The notes: generated from the letters alone by a model not told the origin. Shown: positions 1 to 7,903, counted from the stretch's first letter. The stretch: 11,756 bases of DNA from an uncultured Paenibacillaceae bacterium (GCA_937874515.1 CALNBV010000093.1:1-11756), one strand, 5' to 3'. Numbers and translations are program-made.

Positions 1-770
1 ACTCCCCCCGCTTTTTCAATAAGTTTTCCAACAGGTTCCATACTAGAACCGATGACAAGTGTCATCTCAGCTGTAAGCATCTGTTGCAAAGATTCAATAG
101 GAACTCCCCCTCGGCTTAAAGCTGAAAAACCTGTTAATAGATGGCCAGATAGGGAAGCTGATAAATCGGGGATCGTAATCACTTCACAACCAAATTGATA
201 GAGGATTTCTTTGATTTCCATCATATCCCCTGGGGTCAAATGGGCAGCAGGAAGTAGATTCACTCGATTACGAACGGTTTTCGTTGGCAGATTCCCTTTT
301 TTTATTACGGTATCTACGAGATTTTCCACGGTTTTACTATAACCTGTTTCCAGGGACCCTTTAAAATCAGGAAGTGAAACACCAAAAATAACACGGTGAT
401 CTGATGGATTCTTTTTCACATACTCTTTGATGTTTCCCTGAAGATCGTCGCCAGCTACTTCTGTTAACGCTGTACTTAATACCCCAATAAATTCAGGGTT
501 ATGCTTGTCAATAACATTATTCAGGGCTTGATAAAGGGATTTTTCGGCACCAAAAATCACATTCATTTCCTGTAATGCAGTGGTTTGCATCGCAATGGGT
601 TCACGAAAATGCCGGGTCATTAAAGATTTAGCAAAAGCCGCACACCCTTGAGAACCATGAATGATAGGCATTGCTTTAAAGAAACCTTGTAAAGCCAACG
701 CCCCACCCAAAGGTTGGCTAATTTTTATAGGGTTTATGGAAATATTTTTTTTCAACACCTTAACTGTCAT
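1..770 (-). CDS. nifN: NifN, FeMo-co scaffold subunit (partial, C-terminus beyond window)
   Basis: NifN pairs with NifE in the NifEN scaffold, where the NifB product is matured to FeMo cofactor. The frame starts at ATG 770 and stays open to position 1, giving about 256 codons with the C-terminus missing. AGGAGG at 780-785 lies 9 nt upstream, and the start overlaps the end of nifE by 11 bp, so the two are probably translationally coupled. The N-terminal domain follows NifK closely (SQPLGGALALQGF, then HGSQGCAAF, then TRHFREPI). Cys43 in HGSQGC is kept. The position of the first NifK P-cluster Cys is Ser (KISQPL), and the third Cys region reads STALTEVAGDD with no Cys. This is the pattern expected of NifN, which contributes a single Cys to the NifEN cluster, and it separates this gene from a nifK copy. 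Confidence 0.95.
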   Translation of the reverse strand, partial: MTVKVLKKNISINPIKISQPLGGALALQGFFKAMPIIHGSQGCAAFAKSLMTRHFREPIAMQTTALQEMNVIFGAEKSLYQALNNVIDKHNPEFIGVLSTALTEVAGDDLQGNIKEYVKKNPSDHRVIFGVSLPDFKGSLETGYSKTVENLVDTVIKKGNLPTKTVRNRVNLLPAAHLTPGDMMEIKEILYQFGCEVITIPDLSASLSGHLLTGFSALSRGGVPIESLQQMLTAEMTLVIGSSMEPVGKLIEKAGG

Positions 771-2121
771 TAGATAATTCCTCCTGCCAACTGGTTTTAT
801 AACGAACCAGTTCCCATATGGGATGTTGAATGGAATGAACAAGGTGTTGGGCTAATCTTTTTAAACCTACATATCCTGCATAGGCTGTATGCCTTTCTTG
901 ATTAATATCTAGAAAAGGAATTTGTTCCTTCAAAGCCAAATACATATTACGTCCTCCTGCAATAATAATGTCGGCTTTTTTGGTTTTGACGGCTTTTAAG
1001 ATCCGGGCTGCACCATCGGATTCAATAAGCTCAACATCGTGCCCTGCTCTTTCTTTGATTCGGGCAACATCATCTTTTGTGCTTTTATTGGTCCCTACAG
1101 CAACCACCTTCATCCCTAGTTCTTGTAGCGCCGTAATGACAGACCAACTTTTTACGCCGCCCGTATAAAGAACAACTTTTAACCCTCGTAAAATTTGCCT
1201 TTCATAGACGAGATCCTGGCTTAACTTTTCCTCTTCTTCTTTAATCACGTTTTCAATTTGTTTGTTAAGTTCTGGATTGTTAAATAGGCGGCCCATTTGC
1301 CTTAGTGAAGCGCTTGTTTCCCTTGCTCCATAAAAGGAACCTTCAAAATAAGGAATGCCGTATTTCTCTTCCATTTTTCGTGCCATATTAATGAGAGCGC
1401 GGCTACAAACAACCATATTTGCTTTTGCACGATGGGCATAACGAATTTCTTCAAATCGGCCATCCCCGGTTAAATGGGATAAAACGCGAATGCCTACTTT
1501 ATTAAATAAAGGTTCTAAGTCCCACATTTCCCCTGCAATGTTATACTCCCCTATTAAATTGAGATCAAAGGGCGTAGTTTCTGGAGGTTCTGCTGTACCT
1601 ATTACATATTGGAGGAGTGCCTCCCCTGCTAATCGGTTCCCAAGATTTTTACTTCCTACGAATCCTGGGCTATTGATTGGGATTACTGGAGTTCCCCATT
1701 TTTTTGTTTCATCATGGCAAATGGCATCTAAATCTTCCCCAATTAAAGCCGTAACACATGTTGAGTATACAAAAATGGCTGGAGGATGAAATCGTTGGAT
1801 AATCTCATAAATGGCTTGCCGTAATTTTCGCTCTCCGCCAAAAATGATATCGTGTTCACTTAAATCAGTTGTAAATCCATATTGGAAAAGACGGGGGCCT
1901 GAAGACAGGCTCCCCCTACTTTCCCAACTATTCCCGGTGCAAGCCAGGGGCCCGTGAACAAGATGGGCTACATCAGCGATGGGAAGAAGAGTGATCTGGG
2001 CCCCATCGAAGGAACAACCACCGGCAGCTTCACCCGGCTTTGGCATTGCACATCCTTTATGGTTAGGCTGGTTATGTTCACAAGCGGGCTCAATAAAGGC
2101 TTCCATCACCTGTCGCTTCAA
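760..2121 (-). CDS. nifE: NifE, FeMo-co scaffold subunit
   Basis: NifE is the alpha-like subunit of the NifEN scaffold complex, a cytoplasmic NifDK paralogue on which NifB-co is converted to FeMo-co. The protein is 453 aa, about the usual family length. Cys36 (AGGCSFDGA), Cys61 (HGPLACTG) and Cys122 (YSTCVTALIGED) correspond to the cluster ligands known from Azotobacter NifE. Cys239 (MVVCSRALINMA) matches the NifD FeMo-co Cys region. The start is a TTG at 2121 with AGGGGAG about 7 nt upstream. An in-frame ATG at residue 6 has a poorer ribosome binding site, so the TTG start is preferred but not certain. The gene begins 25 nt after nifK and overlaps nifN at its end. Confidence 0.97.
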   Translation of the reverse strand: MKRQVMEAFIEPACEHNQPNHKGCAMPKPGEAAGGCSFDGAQITLLPIADVAHLVHGPLACTGNSWESRGSLSSGPRLFQYGFTTDLSEHDIIFGGERKLRQAIYEIIQRFHPPAIFVYSTCVTALIGEDLDAICHDETKKWGTPVIPINSPGFVGSKNLGNRLAGEALLQYVIGTAEPPETTPFDLNLIGEYNIAGEMWDLEPLFNKVGIRVLSHLTGDGRFEEIRYAHRAKANMVVCSRALINMARKMEEKYGIPYFEGSFYGARETSASLRQMGRLFNNPELNKQIENVIKEEEEKLSQDLVYERQILRGLKVVLYTGGVKSWSVITALQELGMKVVAVGTNKSTKDDVARIKERAGHDVELIESDGAARILKAVKTKKADIIIAGGRNMYLALKEQIPFLDINQERHTAYAGYVGLKRLAQHLVHSIQHPIWELVRYKTSWQEELSNDS

Positions 2122-2146
2122 GGTCCATCTCCCCTTTTATTTTTCC

Positions 2147-3670
2147 TTAACGAACAACATCAAAGCTATGTCCGGGAGCATCCTTATCTAGTTCTTCTAG
2201 AATGGTATTAACCATGGAGGTTAATAGATTTAATGCACCTTGATACCCAATAATTGGATAGCGATGTAAGTGGTGGCGGTCAAAGATTGGGAATCCTACC
2301 CGAACTAATGGAATATCTGCATCTTTTGCATTGAATTTCATAAACGTACTGCCGATGGCAAAATCTACAGGATCCGTTAAGAGCAAGGAACGGAGGTGCC
2401 AGAGGTCTTTTCCTGTATAAACTTTGCCATCAATTCCATAGGGGCTTGCTTTTAATAGTGCGTATGCTTCTACTTCGAACTCTTTATCCCCATTGGTACA
2501 TACAATATGTACCGGCTCGATCCCCACTTCTAAACAGAAGGAAATCAATCCAAGAACGATGTCCGGATCACCGGCAATCGCCACTCGTTTTCCGTGAAGG
2601 TAAGCATGGGAGTCAGTGAAAGCATCGATGACTCTGCCCCGTTCATCTTTTAATGCTTGGGGAATCTCTTTCCCTGTAATTTCTGCAACCTTCTTAATGA
2701 ATGCATCGGTTTTTTCGATACCTATTGGGTATGGTCCATTGATTACAGGCTGTTCCCATTTTTCTTCGATGTATTTTGCTGTTTTCTTCAAAGGATATTT
2801 TTGTAAGTTGAAGGTAGCTTTAGCCCCTGCTGCTTTAGGAACATCCTCTAATTTTGTTCCGCCATAGTAGAGTTCATATTCTCCATTAGCTGGTGAATCC
2901 AAATTGTCACTATGGTCACCAAGAACGGTGTACTCTACTCCCATTAGGGATAAGATTTTTTTAAGTTCAACAATGTTCCCAGTATAGGTTTCAAAGCCCG
3001 GGATTAGGTTGATTTTTTCTGTTTTGTCAATTTCACCAGGTTCTTTTTCAAAAAGGTAGCTAAGAATAGATTTCATCATGCTATCATAGCCAGTAATATG
3101 GGAACCGACAAAACTTGGAGTATTGGCAAAGGGTACAGGGAAGTCTTCAGAAATATTGCCCTCCTGACGTGCAGTTTCAATAAAAGCTTGCAAGTCATCA
3201 CCGATTACTTCTGCCATACATGTAGTACTCATGGCGATCATTTTTGGTTTATATAACGATGCGCTATTTCCGAGACCTTCTACAAGGTTTCTCATTCCTC
3301 CAAACACTGCACTATCTTCTGTCATGGAAGAAGAAGACGCTGGAACTGGCTCTTTGAAATGTCGAGAAAAGTGGCTACGGAAATAGGCAACGCAACCCTG
3401 GGACCCGTGAACAAAAGGTAAGGTACCTTCAAATCCAAGGCCTGCCAGCACAGCCCCTAAGGGCTGGCAGGCTTTTGCAGGATTAATTGTTAATCCTTCA
3501 CGAGCAAAGTTCTTGTCTTTGTATTCTTCTGTTTTCGTATATTCTTTTACCTCTTCGACCTCTTGCAAGGTGCAGGGATTTTCAAATTCTCTTTTATTCT
3601 CAACCTGTTGTTGATACTTTTCAGATTGGAATAAAGTGTTATGATCCTTAATCTCCACTTTTTTTGTCAT
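2147..3670 (-). CDS. nifK: NifK, nitrogenase MoFe protein beta subunit
   Basis: NifK forms the alpha2-beta2 MoFe protein with NifD; the P-cluster sits at their interface. I choose ATG 3670 (507 aa) over the longer in-frame ATG at 3715. GAGAGGTGA at 3679-3687 is spaced 8 nt from it, the 3715 start has no ribosome binding site, and the extra 15 residues would lie inside nifD. With this start the P-cluster ligands are Cys68 (KACQPLG), Cys93 (HGSQGCVAYF), Cys151 (STTCMAEVIGDD) and Ser186 (TPSFVGSH). All are offset by exactly two from Azotobacter beta-Cys70, 95, 153 and Ser188, which supports the start. The gap to nifD is 17 nt and to nifE 25 nt. The sequence is intact and ordinary for the family. 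Confidence 0.97.
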   Translation of the reverse strand: MTKKVEIKDHNTLFQSEKYQQQVENKREFENPCTLQEVEEVKEYTKTEEYKDKNFAREGLTINPAKACQPLGAVLAGLGFEGTLPFVHGSQGCVAYFRSHFSRHFKEPVPASSSSMTEDSAVFGGMRNLVEGLGNSASLYKPKMIAMSTTCMAEVIGDDLQAFIETARQEGNISEDFPVPFANTPSFVGSHITGYDSMMKSILSYLFEKEPGEIDKTEKINLIPGFETYTGNIVELKKILSLMGVEYTVLGDHSDNLDSPANGEYELYYGGTKLEDVPKAAGAKATFNLQKYPLKKTAKYIEEKWEQPVINGPYPIGIEKTDAFIKKVAEITGKEIPQALKDERGRVIDAFTDSHAYLHGKRVAIAGDPDIVLGLISFCLEVGIEPVHIVCTNGDKEFEVEAYALLKASPYGIDGKVYTGKDLWHLRSLLLTDPVDFAIGSTFMKFNAKDADIPLVRVGFPIFDRHHLHRYPIIGYQGALNLLTSMVNTILEELDKDAPGHSFDVVR

Positions 3671-3678
3671 GGTCTCTG

Positions 3679-3687
3679 TCACCTCTC
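3679..3687 (-). promoter_or_regulatory. nifK ribosome binding site (decides the start)
   Basis: GAGAGGTGA on the minus strand directly follows the nifD stop codon and lies 8 nt before ATG 3670. No purine-rich motif precedes the longer in-frame ATG at 3715, so this site places the nifK start after the end of nifD. Confidence 0.8.
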
Positions 3688-5118
3688 TTAGAATGGGTCT
3701 TTCATCAAGTTCCATGTTGGATTGTTAATTGCAATATCCATATCACGAGCAAAAATTTTGAAACCATCAAAACCATGGTAAGGGCCACTATAATCCCAGG
3801 AGTGCATTTGACGGAAAGGAATCCCCATTTTATGGAATACATATTTCTCTTTTACACCAGAACCGACTAAATCAACGTTCATTGCCTGTGCAATGTATTC
3901 GAGATCGTAGGCAGATGGGTCATCATAAATAACGGTGCCTTCCTTCACTTCGCTGTAAGTACGTTGATAGTCATCTTTGTGGGCAAATTCATATCCGGTA
4001 GCCACAATTTCCATGCCCAGGTCTTCATAAGCACCAATGGTATGGCGAGGACGGAGACCGCCAACGAGGAGCATAACTTTCTTACCTCCCAGACGAGGAC
4101 GGAATTTAGCGATAACTTCATCCATTTCTTTTTGATACTTAGCAATCACTTTTTCCGCATTAGCCTGAATGGTTTCATCAAAGAAAGATGCAATTTTTCG
4201 TAAACTTTCAATGGTTTTGGTAGGACCGAAGAAGTTATACTCCATCCAGGGAATTCCGTATTTTTGTTCCATGGTTTTACAAATGTAGTTCATGGAACGA
4301 TAGCAATGGATTAGGTTCAACTTCGCTTTATGGGTAATGGACAATTCATTGATGGTACCATCCCCTGACCATTGGGCAATAACCCGTAATCCCATTTCTT
4401 CTAAAAGAATTCGGGATGCCCATGCATCACCACCAATATTGTAATCCCCAATAATTGCGACATCGTAAGGACCTGTCTCTTCTAATTCCCCTTTGCCCAT
4501 AACATGATCCCTGATGGCATCATTGGCAATATGGTGACCTAAGGATTGGCTAACACCACGGAATCCTTCACAACGAACAGGTACAATTGGCATTTCCAAT
4601 TCTTTGGACATTTTCTTGGCAACCGCTTCAATATCGTCACCAATTAACCCAATTGGACATTCAGATTGAATGGAAATTCCTTTGGCTAGCGGGAACATTT
4701 CCTTGATTTCCCGGCAGAGTTGTTCCAGCTTTTTATCGCCACCGAATACGATATTTTTTTCTTGGAAGTCACTGGTCACCTGCATGGCAACAAATGAATT
4801 GATTCCAAGTTCTCCATTGCTGTAGTTACGGCGAGTCCCCCAGCTATACTGACCACATCCAACAGGACCATGGCTGATGTGCACCATATCTTTAATCGGT
4901 CCCCATACTACTCCTTTGGATCCTGCATAGGTACAACCACGAACGGTCATAACCCCTGGGCGAGTTTTTATGTTGGACTTAATGGAGCACTTGCTGCCGC
5001 TGATGTTTTCTTCATCATTCACTTCGAAGTGTTTTTCCCGAAATTTTCGGGTTTTTTCGGGATAGGCTTGTAGCAATTCTTCAATCATTTTTTCTTGGGT
5101 TTCTTTCGTGGTACTCAC
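3688..5118 (-). CDS. nifD: NifD, nitrogenase MoFe protein alpha subunit
   Basis: NifD carries the FeMo-co active site where N2 is reduced. The protein has 476 aa. P-cluster ligands Cys62, Cys88 and Cys154 fall at the same numbers as in Azotobacter vinelandii. So do the active-site residues Val70 (GVVWGP), Arg96 (SWGTRRN), Gln191 and His195 (SQSLGHH). The FeMo-co ligands are Cys272 (HCYRSMNYI) and His439 (MHSWDYSGP), equivalent to Cys275 and His442. This marks it as the Mo form and not VnfD or AnfD. Translation starts at GTG 5118, preceded by a strong AGGGGGGAT. The 34-nt gap from nifH holds no nifI1/nifI2 genes, unlike many clostridial and archaeal nif operons. It ends 17 nt before nifK. Confidence 0.98.
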   Translation of the reverse strand: MSTTKETQEKMIEELLQAYPEKTRKFREKHFEVNDEENISGSKCSIKSNIKTRPGVMTVRGCTYAGSKGVVWGPIKDMVHISHGPVGCGQYSWGTRRNYSNGELGINSFVAMQVTSDFQEKNIVFGGDKKLEQLCREIKEMFPLAKGISIQSECPIGLIGDDIEAVAKKMSKELEMPIVPVRCEGFRGVSQSLGHHIANDAIRDHVMGKGELEETGPYDVAIIGDYNIGGDAWASRILLEEMGLRVIAQWSGDGTINELSITHKAKLNLIHCYRSMNYICKTMEQKYGIPWMEYNFFGPTKTIESLRKIASFFDETIQANAEKVIAKYQKEMDEVIAKFRPRLGGKKVMLLVGGLRPRHTIGAYEDLGMEIVATGYEFAHKDDYQRTYSEVKEGTVIYDDPSAYDLEYIAQAMNVDLVGSGVKEKYVFHKMGIPFRQMHSWDYSGPYHGFDGFKIFARDMDIAINNPTWNLMKDPF

Positions 5119-5152
5119 AGTGACTAATCCCCCCTTTTTACCTGGTTGTTCC

Positions 5153-6028
5153 TTATTTTTTAGATGCTTCAGCTTCTTCTAATTTTTTGATTTTTGTTTC
5201 ATCATCTTCGATAATACCGAAATCTAAGAGGAGTTCTTCTAACTCTTCCATTTCGATTGGGGTCGGAATAGTCAACTTATCGTTGTGCAAGATTTTTTCA
5301 GCCAGAATTTCATATTCCTTTGCTTGAGGATGATCAGGAGCATATTGAGCAACAGTCATTTTCCGTAATTCAGCATGTTGTACAATATTGTCCCTTGGTA
5401 CAAAATGAATCATTTGTGTATTTAAACGGCGGGCAAGTTCCATAATTAATTCGTCTTCACGGTCTGTGTTACGGCTGTTACAAATTAATCCACCGAGGCG
5501 AACACCGCCAGTATTGGCATATTTTAAAACCCCACGAGCAATGTTGTTCGCTGCGTACATGGCCATCATTTCACCGGAACATACAATGTAAATTTCTTGC
5601 GCTTTATTTTCACGGATCGGCATTGCGAAACCACCGCAAACAACGTCACCCAATACATCATAAGAAACGAAATCCCGTCCTTCGTATGCACCTTGCTCTT
5701 CTAGGAAGTTAATGGAAGTAATAATCCCACGGCCAGCGCAACCTACGCCAGGTTCTGGACCACCGGATTCTACGCATTTGATATCCCCATAACCAGTACG
5801 AAGAACGTCTTCTAATTCCAAATCTTCAACAGTACCTTTCGCAGCTGCTAAGTGAAGTACTGTATCTTGTACTTTGGTATTTAAGATTAAGCGAGTAGAA
5901 TCCGCTTTCGGGTCACAACCTACAATCATTACATCCTGCCCGAATTTAGTAGAAAGTTGAGCTAACGTATTTTGAGAAGTTGTTGATTTACCAATACCAC
6001 CCTTACCATAAAAAGCGATTTGACGCAT
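5153..6028 (-). CDS. nifH: NifH, nitrogenase Fe protein (dinitrogenase reductase)
   Basis: NifH is the homodimeric ATP-dependent reductase that passes electrons to NifDK; it also takes part in FeMo-co and P-cluster maturation. I start it at ATG 6028 (291 aa, MRQIAFYGKGGIGKS). AAAGGTG at 6038-6044 is well placed for it, whereas the in-frame GTG at 6040 would overlap that ribosome binding site and adds a non-family MWIL leader. The P-loop GKGGIGKS is at residues 8-15. The bridging 4Fe-4S ligands are Cys97 (GVGCAGRG) and Cys131 (DVVCGGF). Arg100, the ADP-ribosylation site in organisms with DraT/DraG, is present, though no draT is visible here. It lies 27 nt after nifB and 34 nt before nifD. Confidence 0.98.
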   Translation of the reverse strand: MRQIAFYGKGGIGKSTTSQNTLAQLSTKFGQDVMIVGCDPKADSTRLILNTKVQDTVLHLAAAKGTVEDLELEDVLRTGYGDIKCVESGGPEPGVGCAGRGIITSINFLEEQGAYEGRDFVSYDVLGDVVCGGFAMPIRENKAQEIYIVCSGEMMAMYAANNIARGVLKYANTGGVRLGGLICNSRNTDREDELIMELARRLNTQMIHFVPRDNIVQHAELRKMTVAQYAPDHPQAKEYEILAEKILHNDKLTIPTPIEMEELEELLLDFGIIEDDETKIKKLEEAEASKK

Positions 6029-6037
6029 TAAAATCCA

Positions 6038-6044
6038 CACCTTT
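6038..6044 (-). promoter_or_regulatory. nifH ribosome binding site (decides the start)
   Basis: AAAGGTG on the minus strand lies 9 nt before ATG 6028. The alternative GTG start at 6040 falls within it, which argues for the shorter NifH with the normal family N-terminus. Confidence 0.8.
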
Positions 6045-6055
6045 CCCCATGTTTT

Positions 6056-7495
6056 TTATTTGCTTGACACCTTTTCATCATCCGCGATAAAATTAAACCG
6101 TATTAAATATTTCATGGAATCAAGAATGACTTCTTCGATTTCACCTTTTTGTACAATAGGTACTACCCCAGATGCCATTAACTCTTGTTTAGGACCTTCA
6201 CCGATCCCGCTACAGATGAGCATTTGGCAATCTGTAATGCCTTTTATGGTATCTACCAATGTGGTGTCTTTGTCATCACCACAAGAAGCTGTTCCATTAC
6301 AATAGGCTTGAACTTTACGAATCCCGACAAAGCGAAGATTATTTCCCTGGACTTCGTAAATCATAAATTCTTTTGCGTGTCCAAAGTGTAAATTGATTTT
6401 CCCGTTGCCGCGGGAAGCCACTGCCACTCGGACCGTGGATGCAGAGGCTAACTTTTTGCGTTGTTCTCTTTGCATCCTTTTTTCCTTTTTCAGTTCTATT
6501 TTCTTTTCAAGTTCGGCATGGATTTGTTTACGATATTCAGGATTATAGTTGATTTCTTCAGCTAAGAATGCCTCCTTCGTAAATTCATCACTGCGGTCTT
6601 CCCCTAGCAACCCTACTGCATCAGCCCGACATTGTCTGCAGTGACGCATCATTCGCATGTTCCCATCAGAACACTCATCCTGTAGATTGTGTAAGTCACC
6701 TGGTTTCGGCTCTTGAATGCCTTGCTTTTCAAATACCGTCCCTGGGGCTACGATAAGGGGCATAATATTATGAAGGAAAGCACCTTTTTCTTTGACTACC
6801 CGGGAAACTTCTTTTAAATGCTTATCATTTACTCCCGGAATCAAAACTGAATTAACCTTACAGAGAATACCGTGCTCCTTTAAAGCATCTAATCCTTGAA
6901 GTTGTCGTTGGATTAAAATTTTTGCTGCATCGTAACCTTCATAACGCTTCCCTTCAAAGTAGATCCAGGAATAAACGTGTTGGCCCACTTCTGGATCAAC
7001 GGCATTGATGGTGATGGTTACATGATCAATGTTTAGAGTCTTAATTTGTTCCACATAATCAATTAACCGTAATCCATTAGTGCTTAGACACAATTTAATA
7101 TCTGGTGCTTGTTCATAAATGCCCTTAAAGGTAGCGAAGGTTTTTTCCGGATTGGCCAAAGGATCCCCTGGTCCTGCGATCCCTACAACAGACATTTGCG
7201 GAATTTTCCCAGCAACAACAAGGACTTTTTTCACCGCTTCTTCGGGTTTTAACACTTCACTTACGACACCCGGTCTGCTTTCATTGGCACAATCATATTT
7301 TCGATTACAATAATTACATTGGATGTTACATCCGGGCGCGACAGCTACGTGCATGCGCGCAAAGTGGTGATGGGCATCCTCGCTATAACATGGATGCTTA
7401 GCGACTTTTTCCTGAATGTGGGGTTCCAAATCATTTCCAACCTTTGATGAACATCCGCCGCCAGCAGAACATCCCGCTTTCTTTTGTGTAGCCAT
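6056..7495 (-). CDS. nifB: NifB, FeMo-co core synthase (radical SAM, fused NifX-like domain)
   Basis: NifB is a radical SAM enzyme that fuses two 4Fe-4S clusters and inserts carbide to form NifB-co, the 8Fe precursor of FeMo-co. The 479-aa protein carries the SAM-cluster motif CNIQCNYC (Cys56, Cys60, Cys63). A glycine-rich GIAGPGDPL motif lies near residue 105, and the conserved HCRQCRADAVGLLGEDR segment lies in the middle. A charged linker (KKEKRMQREQRKK) leads to a C-terminal dinitrogenase iron-molybdenum cofactor-binding (NifX-like) domain from about residue 353 (VRVAVASRGNGKINLHFGH). This two-domain form is common in bacteria. The ATG has a strong AAGGAGGAG upstream. It is the first nif gene after a 390-bp regulatory region and so probably the first gene of the nif transcript. 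Confidence 0.98.
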   Translation of the reverse strand: MATQKKAGCSAGGGCSSKVGNDLEPHIQEKVAKHPCYSEDAHHHFARMHVAVAPGCNIQCNYCNRKYDCANESRPGVVSEVLKPEEAVKKVLVVAGKIPQMSVVGIAGPGDPLANPEKTFATFKGIYEQAPDIKLCLSTNGLRLIDYVEQIKTLNIDHVTITINAVDPEVGQHVYSWIYFEGKRYEGYDAAKILIQRQLQGLDALKEHGILCKVNSVLIPGVNDKHLKEVSRVVKEKGAFLHNIMPLIVAPGTVFEKQGIQEPKPGDLHNLQDECSDGNMRMMRHCRQCRADAVGLLGEDRSDEFTKEAFLAEEINYNPEYRKQIHAELEKKIELKKEKRMQREQRKKLASASTVRVAVASRGNGKINLHFGHAKEFMIYEVQGNNLRFVGIRKVQAYCNGTASCGDDKDTTLVDTIKGITDCQMLICSGIGEGPKQELMASGVVPIVQKGEIEEVILDSMKYLIRFNFIADDEKVSSK

Positions 7496-7565
7496 GGGCT
7501 CCTCCTTTCAATCGTCTCGATCATCCATACCATTTAACACTATTAACACCATGTTTATATTGTTT

Positions 7566-7581
7566 GGTGAAAATTTTCACA
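7566..7581. promoter_or_regulatory. Fnr-like palindrome in the nifB leader
   Basis: GGTGA-AAATTT-TCACA on the plus strand (TGTGA-N6-TCACC on the minus strand) contains a perfect 14-bp palindrome at 7567-7580. It differs by one base from the ideal Crp/Fnr form TGTGA-N6-TCACA. Its centre (7573.5) lies 41.5 bp upstream of a start that would be set by a weak -10 candidate AATAGT at 7544-7539, the classic class II activator spacing. It also resembles a degenerate GlnR box (three mismatches), so the protein that binds is uncertain. Confidence 0.45.
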
Positions 7582-7599
7582 TATGGATGCTAAAAATAT

Positions 7600-7618
7600 A
7601 CCTGGCGTTGTGCCAAGT
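7600..7618. terminator. Terminator-like hairpin in the nif leader (possible attenuator)
   Basis: On the minus strand, ACTTGGC and GCCAGGT form a 7-bp stem (one G-U pair) with an ACAAC loop, followed by AUAUUUUUA. The same hairpin on the plus strand is followed by TTCTTTTTAG, so it looks bidirectional. It lies about 105 nt upstream of nifB within the predicted leader. The stem is short, so either partial termination or no function is possible. Confidence 0.35.
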
Positions 7619-7682
7619 TTCTTTTTAGAAGTACTTCATCACCCCTTTTCAGTTGCTCTTCTTATTCCCCCCTTTCATTCGA

Positions 7683-7699
7683 TGTCACCTTATGTAACA
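7683..7699. promoter_or_regulatory. GlnR/TnrA box II (downstream of the nif start site)
   Basis: TGTCA-CCTTATG-TAACA matches the TGTNA-N7-TNACA consensus at every fixed position. Its centre (7691) lies about 17 bp downstream of the transcription start predicted near 7708. That position suits repression, as described for the second GlnR site of the Paenibacillus nif promoter. Confidence 0.75.
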
Positions 7700-7707
7700 T
7701 CTTTCTT

Positions 7708-7743
7708 GGTTTTAAGTTTATCCTCTCCCTGAGGTAATTACCA
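7708..7743 (-). promoter_or_regulatory. Predicted nifB operon promoter (weak sigma-A type)
   Basis: Candidate -10 TAAACT lies at 7720-7715 (4 of 6 matches) and a poor -35 TGGTAA at 7743-7738, spaced 17 bp, giving a start near 7708 and a leader of about 213 nt. The -35 overlaps the perfect palindrome GGTAATTACC (7733-7742). The hexamers are weak by themselves. The call rests mainly on GlnR box I being centred 50 bp upstream of this start, the spacing known for TnrA-activated promoters, and on the second box just downstream. Confidence 0.5.
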
Positions 7744-7749
7744 TATTTT

Positions 7750-7766
7750 TGTCAGATAACCTTACA
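7750..7766. promoter_or_regulatory. GlnR/TnrA box I (upstream activating position)
   Basis: TGTCA-GATAACC-TTACA matches TGTNA-N7-TNACA at every fixed position. Its centre (7758) is 50 bp upstream of the predicted start at 7708, which suits activation. Together with box II, 67 bp away, it forms the two-site arrangement reported for nitrogen control of nif in Paenibacillus. Confidence 0.75.
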
Positions 7767-7861
7767 CCGTTTTAGAATTCCTTTATTTAATTGGTAATTC
7801 AGCGACAATTATACTTATATGTACAGGAAAGTTTACATCATTTCCTAAAGAAAACTTGGGT

Positions 7862-7903
7862 TAAAAACAAAAATCCCCGGGGATTTTATAGCCCCTGGGA
7901 TTT
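7862..7903 (-). terminator. Intrinsic terminator of modABC
   Basis: On the minus strand AAATCCCAGGGG (7903-7892) pairs with CCCCGGGGATTT (7882-7871) in a 12-bp stem with one A-G mismatch and a 9-nt loop, followed by TTGTTTTTAA. The 5' arm lies in the last codons of modC and the loop contains the stop codon. The 3' arm is also part of an 18-bp perfect palindrome (7870-7887). This should separate mod from nif transcription. Confidence 0.85.

Noticed and set aside
3671..3715. A longer NifK starting at ATG 3715.
   Set aside because: It has no ribosome binding site and overlaps nifD. The added residues are not family-like, and the shorter start gives a constant offset of two to all P-cluster ligands of Azotobacter NifK.
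6029..6040. A longer NifH starting at GTG 6040.
   Set aside because: That start overlaps the only good ribosome binding site and adds four residues before the highly conserved MRQIAFYGKGG start.
7534..7549. Direct repeat TTAACAC twice, 9 bp apart, upstream of nifB.
   Set aside because: There are only two copies of a 7-mer in A+T-rich DNA. They match no operator I can name, and there is no further periodicity.
7600..7616. Sigma-54 type nif promoter: TTGGCAC on the minus strand matches the -24 element perfectly.
   Set aside because: The -12 element at the required spacing reads CAGG, lacking the invariant GC. The TTGGCAC is one arm of a hairpin, and Gram-positive nif operons of this type are not sigma-54 dependent.
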